From assembly GCA_029721515.1 (NCBI GenBank), contig CM056552.1, positions 15,354,001 to 15,418,000 of the forward strand: DNA of 64,000 nt. Direction: 5' to 3'. Under the pieces are notes generated by a model that was not told the origin of the DNA, did no database searches, and saw only the letters and a list, made by a program, of their open reading frames with translations. The position numbers and the translations under genes were made by a program. Shown in pieces: positions 62,454 through 64,000 of this stretch (the stretch's first letter is position 1; each line of letters opens with the position of its first letter). Source of the stretch: Synanceia verrucosa. Its lineage: Eukaryota > Chordata > Actinopteri > Perciformes > Synanceiidae.

Positions 62454-62483
<30 letters not shown>
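62454..62483. repeat. (AAT)n microsatellite
   Basis: About ten AAT units. Confidence 0.95.
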
Positions 62484-62485
<2 letters not shown>

Positions 62486-63421
62486 TTCATTTGTACAGCA
62501 CCTTTCATTGTGCAAAGTGTCTCACAATACAGACAGTATAGATATTACATGCTTTTTTTTCTTGTGAAAATGAGTATAAAAACATATTAAGGTCATTACA
62601 ATGGAAAATATCCCCACCCCCAAATAGATTAGACATAAAACACATTTTAGAAGACAAATTTTGTAAATAGCCAATTGGGGGTTCCTCACACAGTGACTGA
62701 TCTGGTTCTGCTTTTCCAAAATGATTTACAATTGATTATAAATCAGATGAGTCCATAGGATGATACAGAATAAACTGTAAGTGCTGTATCTTTTGATACA
62801 AAGTTTAAAACTGGTTTATAAGAACAGTAACAAAGATGATCATAATCTAAAAAATAAGAGAGTAGACTCTCTAAGTAAACAGGAATGATGTTTTGGACAA
62901 TCGATGCTGGTGCTTTTCATTCATATCAGCCTCAGTCCTTGAGCTCTGTCAGCTGGAAGATGGACTGTGACCTTAGATAAAAGTGATTATGTAACACAGT
63001 TAGAGGCCACTCTTTATTAGTGCTGCTCTTTCACAACAAACTCCAGCTCATTTGTGCAGTGTTGCTGTGCTTTAGTGATGATAGGAATGTGGTGAAATCT
63101 GGTTGTTGGGCCTTTATAAAACTAGAGACCCAAAGTAAATGTGTGAATTGTGCCTGAGTAAATGTGAATGTATTTATGACTCTTAAATATTGTTAAATTT
63201 ATTATAAATGTATGAGAGTAAAGTAGAAAGTGAGTCATTCATTGACCGTTACCAATCACTACAAATACAATTACTAAACAATCACAGATTTGGTTGTTAA
63301 TCAATGCCTTATTAACTGATCAATATAGTATAAAAATGCTTCTCACACCTGAATAAAGTATAGTCTATATCTTGTAATATCTGTTATAAATGGATGTTCA
63401 TAACATAAAACAATGTTTTGT
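62484..63421. other. No gene recognised
   Basis: AT-rich with no element ends or domains. Confidence 0.4.
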
Positions 63422-64000
63422 TTAAAGGTCCCATATGGCAAAAAGTGAGATTTTATCTTTGAGTTCTCTGTAAATACTGTGGACATACCGAAACAAAGAA
63501 ACAAAGAGAAACTGAAATGAGCCACAAGGAATTCTGTGATTTTGTGACGTCACAAAAATCATACCATGCGTCTTATTTCACTTCCCCTCACAGTGTAGGA
63601 CAGAAAGTAAACATTGACAGCTGGATTCTCATTATTTTTAATTCCATTGAAATTCACTAAAACGGAGTGTTTCAAACAGAGGATAGATACAGACATATTC
63701 AGGCAGACAGTATGAGGAAAATAAATATTTTCTTTTTAATTACAGTACCACAAGGTGTTCTAACCTTTAATTCATTTACAGCCCAATGTACAATGAATGA
63801 CATTAAACGGGCATTACACCCTTCAGTATGTTTGTGTCACTGGCTGACTTTCACAGTGCAGATGTGTTAAACTTCGTGCATGTTTCTTGTGGCTGGTATT
63901 TTTGGGATGTGTGTGATCACATCCCTCCCTGTGAAGCCCTGCCTTCTCAGAGGAGTTCAGGCTGGATTATGCAGCAGACAGATCTTGGTTCAGTTTGAAT
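63422..64000. mobile_element. TTAA-bordered MITE left end, runs off the window
   Basis: TTAAAGGTCCCATATGGCAA then AAGTGAGATTTTATCTTTG is a left end of a TTAAAGG-type fish MITE, from memory. Later blocks such as TGTGACGTCACAAAAATC and CCTCCCTGTGAAGCCCTG suit the same interior. The right end lies beyond the window, so length and completeness are unknown. The 63667-63870 frame is probably repeat sequence. Confidence 0.55.

Overview
This looks like an intergenic or intronic stretch of a teleost (probably percomorph) fish genome. The evidence is the repeat content: Tc1-like transposons with long terminal inverted repeats, hAT-type elements with TAGGGCTG ends, TTAA-flanked MITEs, a tRNA-headed SINE with an RTE-type tail, and abundant CA/TA microsatellites. 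There is no operon-like layout. I recognise no complete host protein-coding gene, rRNA or tRNA on either strand. Nearly all open frames are short chance frames, frames inside repeats, or frames created by tandem arrays. Family names are from recall; the terminal repeats, target-site duplications (TSDs) and in-window copy comparisons are read directly from the sequence.

Layout. 1-12.7 kb: CA tracts, two TTAA-bounded MITEs back to back (2997-3711 and 3778-4283), and two copies of one hAT-like element (7.5 kb and 9.9 kb), the second nested in an older hAT remnant. 12.74-14.35 kb: a nearly full-length but dead Tc1-like transposon with 280-bp inverted repeats, abutting a TA microsatellite. 14.4-26 kb: mostly unique AT-rich sequence. 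26.2-28.4 kb: a second copy of the 3-kb MITE family, a MITE tail, and a 3'-truncated Tc1-like copy. 32.3-33.0 kb: a MITE holding a 22-bp perfect hairpin and a minus-strand SINE, with a related composite at 62.1 kb. 38.0-38.4 kb: a short inverted-repeat element. 41.4-43.3 kb: a 2-kb element with perfect 8-bp TSDs, a decayed THAP-domain exon and a nested MITE. 44.0-45.1 kb: a SINE and a large TA/TG/CA palindromic microsatellite. 46.4-47.0 kb: a 545-bp transposable element with 9-bp TSDs that carries a RecQ-like helicase fragment. 49.2-50.5 kb: a hAT MITE with 8-bp TSDs next to a decayed minus-strand Tc1-like gene. 55.2-58.6 kb: GATA/GACA repeats, a TA tract, a TATA-containing promoter-like segment, then a 2,380-bp array of exactly 340 phase-locked heptamers. 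58.7-64 kb: mostly unique sequence, the second SINE/MITE composite, and a MITE running off the end.

Most of the supported content is mobile DNA and its remnants. No autonomous element looks intact: every recognisable transposase frame is broken. The strongest observations are the helicase-bearing element, the phase-locked heptamer array, the MITE family with an internal palindromic minisatellite, the THAP-bearing element, and the nested or composite insertions. Two weak candidate exons are flagged but not claimed as genes.
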